Virus record (IMG/VR): IMGVR_UViG_3300025276_000049
Coordinates: 1-48,753 of that record
DNA length: 48,753 bases
Direction: 5' to 3' (one strand)
Source: a virus
Below the pieces are notes generated by a model. The model made no database searches. It was not told where the DNA came from and was given only the letters and a program-made list of their open reading frames with translations. Shown one piece after another: positions 8,372 through 16,899 of the stretch (position 1 is its first letter; every line of letters begins with the position of its first letter). The position numbers and the translations under genes were made by a program.

Positions 8372-10456
8372 TTAGAACGATCCACCATCGATGGTATCAA
8401 TCGTTACTAGTCCACCCGAAGAAACATCAAAGTTAGTAGCATTGTACGTACTCGTACCAATACCACCTGCGGCATCAGCTACATTAGCTTTTACAGTTAC
8501 GGCAGAAGTTTCTGATCCTGATCCAGTTATAACAATACCGTTTGAAGTAGTACTGTTATTGTCTGTCTGTCCACCAGTACCTTGAACAACAGTAGCAATG
8601 TAATTGCCGGTGGTATCAGTACCAAGAGCAACAGAGTTTGCCTGAATCGTAACAGCCATGCTGTGGTTAGTAGTACCCATGTCAGACATGTTGATAGTAC
8701 CAGCTACATCACCAGTTAGTGCAAACGACTTCTGTGCGAAGTTGATTGTATCTACGTTTACATGTGCTAGGCTGAAAGAAGCATGACTTCTATCAATAAC
8801 ATTATCTTCAACGTCTGAATCTATGTACTCATCAAAAATGTAGAATTCGTTATCGGTTGCATCTCTAATGATACCAGCTAATTTATCAGCACCATCATTG
8901 AATCTACCTATGAAACCAATATCGACTGCATCTGATGTGTTGCCATTAGCAAGTCTGATCATTGCATCTTCGACATCTAACGTATCGACATTAACAACAG
9001 TTCTAGTGCCGTTGACTGTCAAGTTACCGCCGACAATCATATTGCCAGCCATTTCGACATTACCCGATGAGGCTGCTACTGTGAAGTTTCCTCCACCGAC
9101 ATCTAGATTACCAACAACTGTTAGATCGTGTCCGATGTTAGTGTCACCACCTGCAACTCCGCCTGTACCAATTCCGATATTAGTACCTGCACCAAATGCA
9201 TTAATTGTAGTAGCATTAGTGTTGAGTAGATTGAAAGTAGTTTGGTTAGTAGTTACATCACCACCTTTGACTAGTAAGTCTCCAGTAAATATTGTGTCTC
9301 CACCAACGTTTAAGTTTTCAGCGATACCTACACCACCGGCAACTGTTAATGCGCCTGTCGTGTTACTAGTTGAAGTTGTCGTTTGTAGTAATCTTTGCGA
9401 TACGATGTCTAACTGAGAGACTTCTACTGCGGCATTATTAGCGGCATTACTTGCATAGAAGTGTAGAACGTCATCAGAAGCGGCAGGAGATGATTCAGCG
9501 AGAATGAATGTAAACCCGTCAACTGATCTTACTCCACCTAAAGACGACCAGTTCGATCCAGTGTATCCTTCGAACTGTGTGTTATTTGTGTTAAAGCGAA
9601 TTGCTCCAGTCGTATTCGGTGCTCGTTGAGCATTAGTACCAGAAGGAATAACTAATGCATTAGTTCCAGTGACTGTGACATATCCAGTACCAACTGGATC
9701 TAATACAATATTGCCATTAGTATTAGTTGAAGATATAGTATTAGCATCAACACGAATATTGTCTACATTCAATTGACCTGTTACAGTAGCTACGCCAGTA
9801 AGTTGTGTGGCTGAGGTTGCTGTGAATGTCGTACCGTCATATGTTAAGTTGCTACTGTCTTCGATTGCGCCAGATGTGCCAGCGATTACAATGCGATTAT
9901 TAGTAAGGTCACTGACTATTGCAGAAGCTAGTGTTGTCTCGCCTGCAACGCCTAACGTGCCTGCGATTGTTGTATTACCAGTACCGTCTCCTGCTACTGT
10001 GAACTTATCCGTATCAACAGCAATACCGCCGTTGGCATTTACCAACCCAAGTAATTGTGTCGTAGATGAGAACTCTACTGGTCCATCTAGTTGAATTTTA
10101 CCAGTACCAACGGGATCGATTATGATATTACCGTTAGTGTTTGTGGAGCTTATGGTGTTTAGATTGAGCGTTAGATTGTCAACATTAAGAATATCGATCT
10201 TATTGTTGGCATCTGTAATGATAGCTGAGGATGCAGTAAGTGTTCCAAGTGCATGATCTAGTTTTGAGGTAAAGTACTTACCACCAATAATATCAATTGC
10301 GTTTGCAACGCCACCTGATTCTCCACTTGTACCTAAGTAAAGTCTATCACCGCCATTTGCTTGTGTTCCAGTGCCGTATGTGTAACCGAATTCGCCTAAT
10401 GCGAGTGCGCTTGGTGCGGCAACACCACTGGATCTTTTGATCTTGATTATAGACAT
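8372..10456 (-). CDS. Long beta-rich fibre structural protein (694 aa)
   Basis: Starts with a phage fibre leader (MSIIKIKRS, then LALGEFGYTYG and DRLYLGTSGE). Two copies of ISSTNTNGNI(I/V) with DPVGTG lie near residues 105 and 245, showing internal duplication. Residues about 289-312 (TGAIRFNTNNTQFEGYTG then WSSLGG) are a common marine-phage fibre module. NLTVNGTRTVVNV with LDVEDAMIRLANG near 475-500 is shared with the 1454-residue adhesin. The last 100 residues are Ser/Thr/Gly-rich. GGAGG lies 10 bases before the ATG and a perfect late promoter box lies 27 bases upstream. A fibre shaft component is the likely role; there is no lectin-like tip in this chain, so binding may belong to another gene. 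Confidence 0.8.
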   Translation of the reverse strand: MSIIKIKRSSGVAAPSALALGEFGYTYGTGTQANGGDRLYLGTSGESGGVANAIDIIGGKYFTSKLDHALGTLTASSAIITDANNKIDILNVDNLTLNLNTISSTNTNGNIIIDPVGTGKIQLDGPVEFSSTTQLLGLVNANGGIAVDTDKFTVAGDGTGNTTIAGTLGVAGETTLASAIVSDLTNNRIVIAGTSGAIEDSSNLTYDGTTFTATSATQLTGVATVTGQLNVDNIRVDANTISSTNTNGNIVLDPVGTGYVTVTGTNALVIPSGTNAQRAPNTTGAIRFNTNNTQFEGYTGSNWSSLGGVRSVDGFTFILAESSPAASDDVLHFYASNAANNAAVEVSQLDIVSQRLLQTTTSTSNTTGALTVAGGVGIAENLNVGGDTIFTGDLLVKGGDVTTNQTTFNLLNTNATTINAFGAGTNIGIGTGGVAGGDTNIGHDLTVVGNLDVGGGNFTVAASSGNVEMAGNMIVGGNLTVNGTRTVVNVDTLDVEDAMIRLANGNTSDAVDIGFIGRFNDGADKLAGIIRDATDNEFYIFDEYIDSDVEDNVIDRSHASFSLAHVNVDTINFAQKSFALTGDVAGTINMSDMGTTNHSMAVTIQANSVALGTDTTGNYIATVVQGTGGQTDNNSTTSNGIVITGSGSETSAVTVKANVADAAGGIGTSTYNATNFDVSSGGLVTIDTIDGGSF

Positions 10457-10684
10457 TTAAAAGTTGCCTCCGTTTATAGTTGTATTTATATTTTCCACTT
10501 GTGTGGTAGCTACCCATTTTGCTGTCGTAGCGTTATACACAATAACTGCTCCATCAGTCTGACCTGTGGCGTCAACATTAAATAGATCACCTAATCTAAT
10601 AGTGGCAGCGTTAATTTGATAATTAGTAACCAGAAGATTCTGGTTAGGTGTTAATTTTGCTTTTATATTCTGATTAATCGGCAT
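10457..10684 (-). CDS. Small virion protein (75 aa), unknown
   Basis: A short protein directly abutting the 694-residue fibre gene (zero-base gap). It begins MPINQNIKAKLTPNQ and has a DGAVIVYNATTAKWVATT segment resembling the 'value plus display' modules in phage fibre proteins. Polar, no membrane segment, no catalytic motif. The late promoter of the next gene lies inside its coding sequence. A fibre-associated accessory protein is the best guess. Confidence 0.7.
   Translation of the reverse strand: MPINQNIKAKLTPNQNLLVTNYQINAATIRLGDLFNVDATGQTDGAVIVYNATTAKWVATTQVENINTTINGGNF
10483..10490 (-). promoter_or_regulatory. T4-type late promoter box (TATAAATA), intragenic
   Basis: A perfect 8/8 late box on the minus strand, inside the 75-residue gene and 27 bases before the ATG of the 694-residue fibre gene. 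The spacing matches the intergenic late boxes, so it could give the fibre gene its own late transcript. Confidence 0.55.
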
Positions 10685-10688
10685 ATCA

Positions 10689-11021
10689 TTAAACCCTTGT
10701 CATACCAGGAGTTACAGTAGACGTGCCTTGTACAACACGTGTGACTGCCCCACCAGCGGAAGTTATTTCGATATCATATAAGTATCTGCCCGGTTCTAAG
10801 GCAGTAGTTACAGTCTTAGTCAAAGTCATTGATATCTGTCCTAATGCTCCGTTATGCGAACAACCGAATGTCGTTGCACTACTCGAGGCGTAATTTTTTC
10901 TCATCTGACCCGCCACTGAATAACCCGTTAGGTCATATACAGTGTTTGTTGACGTTGATACATCAACAAGAGCAGAGAAATCGGTCCCTTGATCGATTAT
11001 AATATTTGCTTTAATTGCCAT
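10689..11021 (-). CDS. Small beta-sandwich virion protein (110 aa)
   Basis: The pattern is DQGTDFSALVDV, YDLTGYSVAGQMRKNYASS, ISMTLTKTVTTALEPGRYLYDIEI and TRVVQGTSTVTPGMTR. It matches a small protein type common beside fibre genes in T4-like marine phages and other tailed phages; the fold appears Ig-like or baseplate-upper-protein-like. First gene of the leftward unit driven by the palindromic promoter at 11048-11059; AGGGA lies 6 bases before its ATG. Its function is unknown; a structural or fibre-anchoring role is inferred. Confidence 0.75.
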   Translation of the reverse strand: MAIKANIIIDQGTDFSALVDVSTSTNTVYDLTGYSVAGQMRKNYASSSATTFGCSHNGALGQISMTLTKTVTTALEPGRYLYDIEITSAGGAVTRVVQGTSTVTPGMTRV

Positions 11022-11047
11022 GTTTTTTCCCTAGTCTATGCTACATG

Positions 11048-11059
11048 TATTTATAAATA
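11048..11059. promoter_or_regulatory. Palindromic bidirectional late promoter TATTTATAAATA
   Basis: These 12 bases are a perfect palindrome in which the late box TATAAATA occurs on both strands: 11052-11059 on plus and 11048-11055 on minus. They lie between divergent genes starting at 11021 (minus) and 11095 (plus). One core may therefore serve both directions, although two polymerases could hardly occupy it together. Confidence 0.75.
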
Positions 11060-11094
11060 ATGATAACGACCCATTTAACAACACTGGATTCAAA

Positions 11095-13428
11095 ATGTCA
11101 ACAAAATACCTAAAGTTCGGTCTGAGAGCAGACAAAAATTTAAAGGATCTAACCAATCCCGATTCCGCCCTATCTAATGTGCTTGATAATATATCGGCAG
11201 CACTAGACGAAAATGGTGCGGCTAGTGGCTTCACTGTAGACGATATATCCGCTACAAAAGGGCTTAGAAACACTGGACTAGCAGACAGCGTGAACGCTGA
11301 TGGACAATCAACTGACTTAGCCGCATTGAACGATAGTTTAGTCACGTTTACCTCTCTTGCTAATACTACATTAGAGATTCAGCCTAGGCGAACTCTACAA
11401 GATAATATCAGTAACTTCAAATCTGTCTTAGGCAATCCGCCCTGGATAGAAGGCGGTGATGGACCTATAGCACGTTTCGTTCCTTCTGATCGAATCAAAG
11501 CTACCCCAACTGCCGCAACGACTGGTGGATCAACTACGAGTGCTATAGCCTCTCTAGGAAATAATTTATTTTCAACAGCTTTAAATCAAGATTATGTTGA
11601 TATGATTTTTCCTGTTGACTTCTGGAACGACGGAGTTTTCGAATTCTCCGCTAAACTACATCCTTCTCTTCCTAACACTTACGGTCTTATTCAGTGGACT
11701 GGATATCTGTCTGGTGTCTATAATCAAATATGGGACTCTACTGGTCTATTTATCATAGAAGAAGATGTCGTTGATGCCTCCGGTTCTGATAACTTTACCA
11801 CTGTTAAAAGTATTTATGCGAATAGTGTTGCGATGACCAGTCTAAGTATGTCGAATGATGGCACTAATACTACTATAAACTTGGCTTCTGGAGTTTCTGG
11901 TGGTGTGGCTATCAAAGCAACATATGTATGTAAGGAAATGCTAGTTAATGGTAATGCAAGTTATGTAGTACAATCTGTGGATACCGTTAACAAAACCTGT
12001 GTAGTTTCTGGTGTAATAACTGGAACCAGTGCAACATTCTCATTTACGCTGGGTCAAACAATAATTGAAACTCCTATCGTATTCACTCCTCAAAAATTAG
12101 GCAACAGACTGAAAGTGAGATACACACTTTGGTATCCAGATCCAGGTAATAACACGAACTATAGAACTAAGCGTTTTGGTGAAGCTACTAATAATAGTCA
12201 GAGACTGCCATTTAATTTCCTTTACTCAACATTCGATAGGAATCAAGTATTTGGTCCATACACATACAAATATTTCGATGACAATAAAGCGGGCGCTTTG
12301 AATCAGACATCATCTTTTCCTATTAGAGTGAATAACACACTATCAGCTCCTTATATTCCACCGACACTTCTTAGTAATAAGCTTGTGTCTGTGTCCGGTA
12401 GTGCCACTACGGTTACTATGAAGACTGTAACCGTCTCAGATACTTTTGGTAAAATTTCTGCCGCTAACTGGACTGGCTGTAAAGTAGGAGATTGGATAGT
12501 ATTCGAGAAAGCGACAAATGTGTACTACACTTATCAGATACTACAGATAGATGGTGTTAACGCCTATGTAAAGGATACAATAGAAACTGACTCTAGTACT
12601 GCTGTAGCTGGCACGTTTAGTGCTATGATATGGAAGAATGAAGGTTTATTGGGACTCTATAGACTGAGTTCTAGCCAAGCAACGACTGGATCATTGTTTC
12701 AGATAGCTGGTGCTCCAGTTTCGCCCAACAGAGTTTATGGAGATCATCTACTTTTCGGCATGGAACCTAACGGTAGTGCCGGCACTCAAGCAATGCGGGT
12801 GTTATCGTCCACAATAGTTAGTGCAACTCAGAATAACATTACTGTTCAGGATTACTTAAGTAATAGCACTTCATTGAACAGCGGTAATAGTATAGCCGCA
12901 ATCTATGCTAGTAGAGGCTTAGAAGATAAGTCTGTTGTTCTTCAGTGTGGAGGAGTGTATGGTAAAGAAGTAGCTAGTACAAGTGCTTCAGGAGCTACGC
13001 TCGTAACTCTAACCAGTGTTGATGGTATAGCGACTGGTCATTATGCTCAGTATGCTGGATCAATAGCAACCGGAGTAACAGTTACTGCCATCAATGTGGC
13101 CACTAAAACAATCACGCTCAGTTCAGCTTTAACTGCTCCATTAAATGCGGCAGCGACAGTGGTCTTCATATCCAGTAATCCTGGCTCAGTGAATAAAGAG
13201 TTCTGTATTATTCCTCTGAACACTGCACCGCCATTTGCTGGTACAGCCTTGGGTCTTGCTACGCCACCCTCTAAGGCTAATTTAGAAGTTGAGGGGTTAT
13301 CTTTTGGATCTCTAACATTGACTGTACCGAGTGGTAACATATCAGCGATTTCTGCGCCAACGACTGCTGCCAAATATTTCCCGATATCTTATGGGGGAAC
13401 TAGTTACAAGGTATTAGTAAAAGATTAA
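11095..13428 (+). CDS. Large virion structural protein on the opposite strand (777 aa)
   Basis: The longest frame opens at 11038, but that start would place the late promoter box inside the gene. ATG 11095 (MSTKYLKFGLRADKNL) is preferred because it follows the promoter and gives the N-terminus typical of cyanophage-type virion proteins. Residues 1-130 are polar (NVLDNISAALDENG, LQDNISNFKSVLGNPPW). The middle and C-terminus are beta-rich with repeated strand-turn patterns and end in TAAKYFPISYGGTSYKVLV, like the C-terminus of the convergent neighbour. It is the only complete plus-strand gene in the window. Its stop codon and that of the convergent 319-residue gene share the palindrome TTAA. 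The role in the virion (fibre or baseplate-peripheral) is inferred. The Shine-Dalgarno match is weak. Confidence 0.8.
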   Translation: MSTKYLKFGLRADKNLKDLTNPDSALSNVLDNISAALDENGAASGFTVDDISATKGLRNTGLADSVNADGQSTDLAALNDSLVTFTSLANTTLEIQPRRTLQDNISNFKSVLGNPPWIEGGDGPIARFVPSDRIKATPTAATTGGSTTSAIASLGNNLFSTALNQDYVDMIFPVDFWNDGVFEFSAKLHPSLPNTYGLIQWTGYLSGVYNQIWDSTGLFIIEEDVVDASGSDNFTTVKSIYANSVAMTSLSMSNDGTNTTINLASGVSGGVAIKATYVCKEMLVNGNASYVVQSVDTVNKTCVVSGVITGTSATFSFTLGQTIIETPIVFTPQKLGNRLKVRYTLWYPDPGNNTNYRTKRFGEATNNSQRLPFNFLYSTFDRNQVFGPYTYKYFDDNKAGALNQTSSFPIRVNNTLSAPYIPPTLLSNKLVSVSGSATTVTMKTVTVSDTFGKISAANWTGCKVGDWIVFEKATNVYYTYQILQIDGVNAYVKDTIETDSSTAVAGTFSAMIWKNEGLLGLYRLSSSQATTGSLFQIAGAPVSPNRVYGDHLLFGMEPNGSAGTQAMRVLSSTIVSATQNNITVQDYLSNSTSLNSGNSIAAIYASRGLEDKSVVLQCGGVYGKEVASTSASGATLVTLTSVDGIATGHYAQYAGSIATGVTVTAINVATKTITLSSALTAPLNAAATVVFISSNPGSVNKEFCIIPLNTAPPFAGTALGLATPPSKANLEVEGLSFGSLTLTVPSGNISAISAPTTAAKYFPISYGGTSYKVLVKD

Positions 13429-14384
13429 GGAGCTAGTAGTAAAAAGAAAGGCTCGCCGTTAATCTGAACGGCTAGCTTTTTTGTGGCAGCGGATACTGCC
13501 GTGTTGGTAGTCACTAGTAGTGTCACACCAGAACCGGCGGCATTAACACTTTCTATATTAGGTGTGTCACCAGCGTATGATCCTGCAGGAGAAAAGTTTA
13601 AAACGTTAGCTACAGCATTATCTTCATCCGTATGTAGAGCATTTGTTACTTCTGACCACGGATTAGACGAATCACTGAATGCACGAACTGGTACAGTATC
13701 GGGTGCATTAGCATCTACGATGAAAAGGCCTGGTGTGCTATTAGTTGGTGTAGAGGATCCAGTAGCGGCGCTATCTTTTATAGTCAATGATCCTTCAAAA
13801 TTAATTTTCTGACTAAACGTACTTAACTCATAGTTTCTAGGAATTCTTCCTCTCTTATAATAGAAAAGTCCTATCTGCGATTCTATATAAGCAACTTGGG
13901 AGTTAATGGTAAATTGATTAAATACGTCACCACCAGAGTCGGCATCTGCGCTAACACCAGAGGTTGATGCAGAACTGGTCTGCAATCTCTTAACACTTAG
14001 ATTGCCTAAGTTTATTCCTGTTACTGTATCATTTCTGCGAAGTATTCCAGAAGGAGTTATTGTAGAGTTACTAGAATTCTTAACCTGAAACTTGTCTACT
14101 CCATTAGAGTTGAAGACTGTGTGATTAAATGTGTTAGGATTGGCTGTTAGAGATAGTTTTGTGCCATCCGAGAATGCAACTTTACCTTCGCCCGTTACTG
14201 TGACGATGTTATTTGCGACACTATAGTCAGCGGCAAGAAGTTTAGCCCTGAATTTGGTATTACCATCGAAGAGTAATAGATCATTAGTTATGTCTATGCC
14301 TCCTAAATTATCTAAGATGCCTCTGTCTAAAGCACCTGTATCACTTTCTTGGAAGTTTAAGTCTCTTACAAATCCTTGCGCCAT
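13425..14384 (-). CDS. Virion structural protein (319 aa), unknown
   Basis: Begins MAQGFVRDLNFQESDTGALD, then ILDNLGGIDITNDLLLFDGN, typical of small structural proteins in marine T4-like phages. The middle has VAYIESQIGLFYYKRGRIP and a Pro/Ser linker, and the C-terminus ends KKLAVQINGEPFFLLLAP. That ending resembles the ending of the convergent 777-residue protein, perhaps a common attachment or trimerisation element. Last gene of the unit that starts at 27249. It follows the leucine-rich-repeat gene by 10 bases, with AAGGA before its ATG. No known function; structural by context. Confidence 0.75.
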   Translation of the reverse strand: MAQGFVRDLNFQESDTGALDRGILDNLGGIDITNDLLLFDGNTKFRAKLLAADYSVANNIVTVTGEGKVAFSDGTKLSLTANPNTFNHTVFNSNGVDKFQVKNSSNSTITPSGILRRNDTVTGINLGNLSVKRLQTSSASTSGVSADADSGGDVFNQFTINSQVAYIESQIGLFYYKRGRIPRNYELSTFSQKINFEGSLTIKDSAATGSSTPTNSTPGLFIVDANAPDTVPVRAFSDSSNPWSEVTNALHTDEDNAVANVLNFSPAGSYAGDTPNIESVNAAGSGVTLLVTTNTAVSAATKKLAVQINGEPFFLLLAP

Positions 14385-14394
14385 ATCTTTTTCC

Positions 14395-16899
14395 TTATAC
14401 TAGAATAGTCCAGAAGTTTTCCAAAAAGCTCAACTTATTAGCTGTGCTATTGTCTCCGTCTGTACCGTCGTTGATTATAGAATCTCTAGTAAGTCCAGTT
14501 GTGGAATTACCTAGCAAGTTGACTGAAACGCCACTTCTAGGATTCAACGTGTAGTTCTCGAATAGATCACTGATTATTTTTGGTCCAGTTGCGGACGATA
14601 GGCTGTTGTTACTTAAGTCTATAATAGATATAGTCGTATTATACCGTAAGCTTCCTTCTATATAACCAGAAATGCTATTGTTATTTAGATATAGCTGTCG
14701 AAGTCTAGTGCAACCAGATAGATCAGGAACATTTCCCGTTAATGAGTTATAATGTAACTGTAGTTCATACAAGAATGGAGTAGTTAGTTTTGGCACTTGT
14801 CCAGCAAAGCCATTAGAATACATGAATATGTATTGAAGTCCGTTTCCAGTGAATGCAGGTACACTACCTGAGAAGTTGTTATTGCTCAGTCTTAAATAGT
14901 ACAAAGAAGGATTAACCGAGAAAGATGTAATACTTCCAGTTAAGCCAGTGCCGTGTAGATATAGACCGGATAGGGCGCTACAGTTACCAAAGTCTGGAAG
15001 ATCGCCTGTTGTGCCCGTAGCACTATAGACATAGACCCATCTCAGGTCTGTTAATAATTTAAACACTTCTCCATTACCGCTATTATTATCTTTAGAGTCT
15101 TGTGTGCCAAAGAAGTCTGCGCCTGCTATAGAACCACCAGCAAATCTTATGTGCTGTAGTGCTGTAGTATTAGTGAAGCTAACATCGTCTAATCTTCCCG
15201 TGACTCCAGTATGCCTTAGTTCTAAAGTGGTGAGAGAAGGTAGGCTCTGGAATACAGTAGGGTTCGATGTCATATTAACTTCAACATTAGATGCGTAGCA
15301 ATATAATTGAGATAGTGAAGAACATCCAACGACTTTACCAACAATCGATCTCTTTCCAGATGGAAGACTTGAGTATGCATGTATGTAATTACTCAGTGAT
15401 GCTTTACTAGACAAGTCAACGAAATTATGTCCGTTACCGTAAGATATGAATTCTCCCAAGTTAGTTGCATTAGGAATAGTTATATCACCGCCACCTTGCT
15501 TTGCGACTATGCCACACCAAGGGAAGTACAAATATGTTAAATTAGGACTGTTGCATACACCCGTAGCTAGTTGCGTGAACGGCTGATTGTATAGCCGATA
15601 TTGCGATACACCTTTGGTACCGCTGGCAAAAGTCTGAGGCGATATAACGCCTCCTGTCATCCGTCTCTGGGCATTACGTGAGTAGTATGATCCCATATCT
15701 AAATATGTTAATTCTGTATAGTCTAATAAATCAATCGCAGTAGAATCGCTGAATACGCCAGACATGGTGATACTTGTAAGCGTTGTAGGAAGAGTGTTCA
15801 ACTGATGAGTTGCGACTATCTGATTATTACTAGCATCCACTGCTCTTGAGAGGTTATTAGAAGATATGTTTAAAGTCTCAAGAATTGGAGCTAGGTTACC
15901 AGGAGTTAAAGCCCCATCTTTACTACTAGCATTACCTCTAAAGCTTGGAAGCACGTATAGATCATTATTCGATATGTCCAATCGCCTTAGTGCTGGTAAT
16001 GAGGATGTTGTCCATTCTGTTAAGTTGATGGCTGCAGTTCTTAGTTCCAGAATATTTGCTGGGTTGTAATAGAATTGTACAGTCCTCGATCTAGCAGAAC
16101 TATCTCTAAAGTAATATGCGGCAGGACTACCAAGTGTGCCTGCTCCAAGACCACCAGGATTAGCTGTAGTGTTATCGCCCGAGTTATAATTCTGTCCGTT
16201 GTCGTTGTTAATTATTCTCCAAGTAGGAGGTACTACAGAATTTGCTACTCCAGAATTTGGATGTGTATCTGTGACTGAGTTTACTGCATGATATAGGTCT
16301 GCGTTACGAAAGAACCCTGTGAGTTCCATCGGTATACCCTTCATTGCCAAAACTGTCTGGTTTGTACCATTAAATGCTATAGTGACAGTATGCGTGGGAA
16401 CTTCTGATCTGAATAATTTAGCAACAGGCGCATTAGATGTCGATAAGGACGATAGCTGGATCTTATTACCCGTTACTTTGACCTCACCTCCATACATAAT
16501 AGATGAGCCTATTGTAGACCAAGATGACACACGTGATGTTGATATGTCAGCACTCTTCACAGTATTTGTTGCGAAATCTAAAAAGTTGTACTTGATTGCC
16601 GCTGCCCTTATTTGAGCATCGTATTCTAAGTTAAACTGTAGGGGCTGTTGGATGTCTCTAAAGTTTACTAGTATTCCAGCAATTCCTTCAGATGATTCAC
16701 CTAAAGAATATAATTGCTTCTTCTGATCTTCTACTAATCCCGCTAGTGTGTGTAATTCATTTGTCGTAACACCAACAGCTTTGAGACCGCTTATTATCTT
16801 CAAGTCTCTCTGATCTAGACCTAAATTGATGAGTGCTTCTGACTTACTGTCAACATCGTTCGCCGCTTTCTGTACGTTTAAGCCTCTAAAAATAGCCAT
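14395..16899 (-). CDS. Leucine-rich-repeat virion protein (834 aa)
   Basis: Residues 1-300 form a phage-type N-terminal region (FRGLNVQKAANDVDSKSEAL, then LQFNLEYDAQIRAAAIKYNF). From about 305 to 790 there are irregular leucine-rich repeats: LRRLDISNNDLYVLP, LETLNISSNNLS, LTYLDMGSYYS, LYYLRLSNNNFSGSVP, LYELQLHYNSLTGNVPDLSG, LRQLYLNNNSISGYI and IIDLSNNSLSS. The LxxLxLxxNxxxG(x)(I/V)P form recalls the plant/receptor-type subclass. Solenoids of this kind usually bind proteins or glycans, so a receptor-binding role is plausible. The ATG overlaps the preceding stop (TAATG). The gene lies among fibre genes and has no secretion signal, so it is most likely a virion component and not a secreted factor. 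Confidence 0.85.
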   Translation of the reverse strand: MAIFRGLNVQKAANDVDSKSEALINLGLDQRDLKIISGLKAVGVTTNELHTLAGLVEDQKKQLYSLGESSEGIAGILVNFRDIQQPLQFNLEYDAQIRAAAIKYNFLDFATNTVKSADISTSRVSSWSTIGSSIMYGGEVKVTGNKIQLSSLSTSNAPVAKLFRSEVPTHTVTIAFNGTNQTVLAMKGIPMELTGFFRNADLYHAVNSVTDTHPNSGVANSVVPPTWRIINNDNGQNYNSGDNTTANPGGLGAGTLGSPAAYYFRDSSARSRTVQFYYNPANILELRTAAINLTEWTTSSLPALRRLDISNNDLYVLPSFRGNASSKDGALTPGNLAPILETLNISSNNLSRAVDASNNQIVATHQLNTLPTTLTSITMSGVFSDSTAIDLLDYTELTYLDMGSYYSRNAQRRMTGGVISPQTFASGTKGVSQYRLYNQPFTQLATGVCNSPNLTYLYFPWCGIVAKQGGGDITIPNATNLGEFISYGNGHNFVDLSSKASLSNYIHAYSSLPSGKRSIVGKVVGCSSLSQLYCYASNVEVNMTSNPTVFQSLPSLTTLELRHTGVTGRLDDVSFTNTTALQHIRFAGGSIAGADFFGTQDSKDNNSGNGEVFKLLTDLRWVYVYSATGTTGDLPDFGNCSALSGLYLHGTGLTGSITSFSVNPSLYYLRLSNNNFSGSVPAFTGNGLQYIFMYSNGFAGQVPKLTTPFLYELQLHYNSLTGNVPDLSGCTRLRQLYLNNNSISGYIEGSLRYNTTISIIDLSNNSLSSATGPKIISDLFENYTLNPRSGVSVNLLGNSTTGLTRDSIINDGTDGDNSTANKLSFLENFWTILV

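Noticed and set aside
8868-9416. Plus-strand open frame of 182 codons
   Set aside because: It lies antisense to the 694-residue fibre gene, has no promoter or ribosome-binding site, and its Pro/Val/Ser-rich product is the reverse reading of the fibre's low-complexity repeats.
8372-10456. CRISPR-like or tandem DNA repeats in the 694-residue gene
   Set aside because: The repeats are protein-level (ISSTNTNGNI...DPVGTG), diverged in DNA and within one reading frame, as expected of fibre shafts.
11038-11094. Longer start for the plus-strand virion gene
   Set aside because: It would place the late promoter box inside the gene; ATG 11095 gives the N-terminus usual for this protein type.
11031-11345. 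Minus-strand frame of 104 codons covering the divergent promoter
   Set aside because: It is antisense to the start of the 777-residue gene and would run through the palindromic promoter.
11811-11818. CATAAATA on the minus strand inside the plus-strand gene
   Set aside because: No minus-strand gene follows within range, so it is probably chance.
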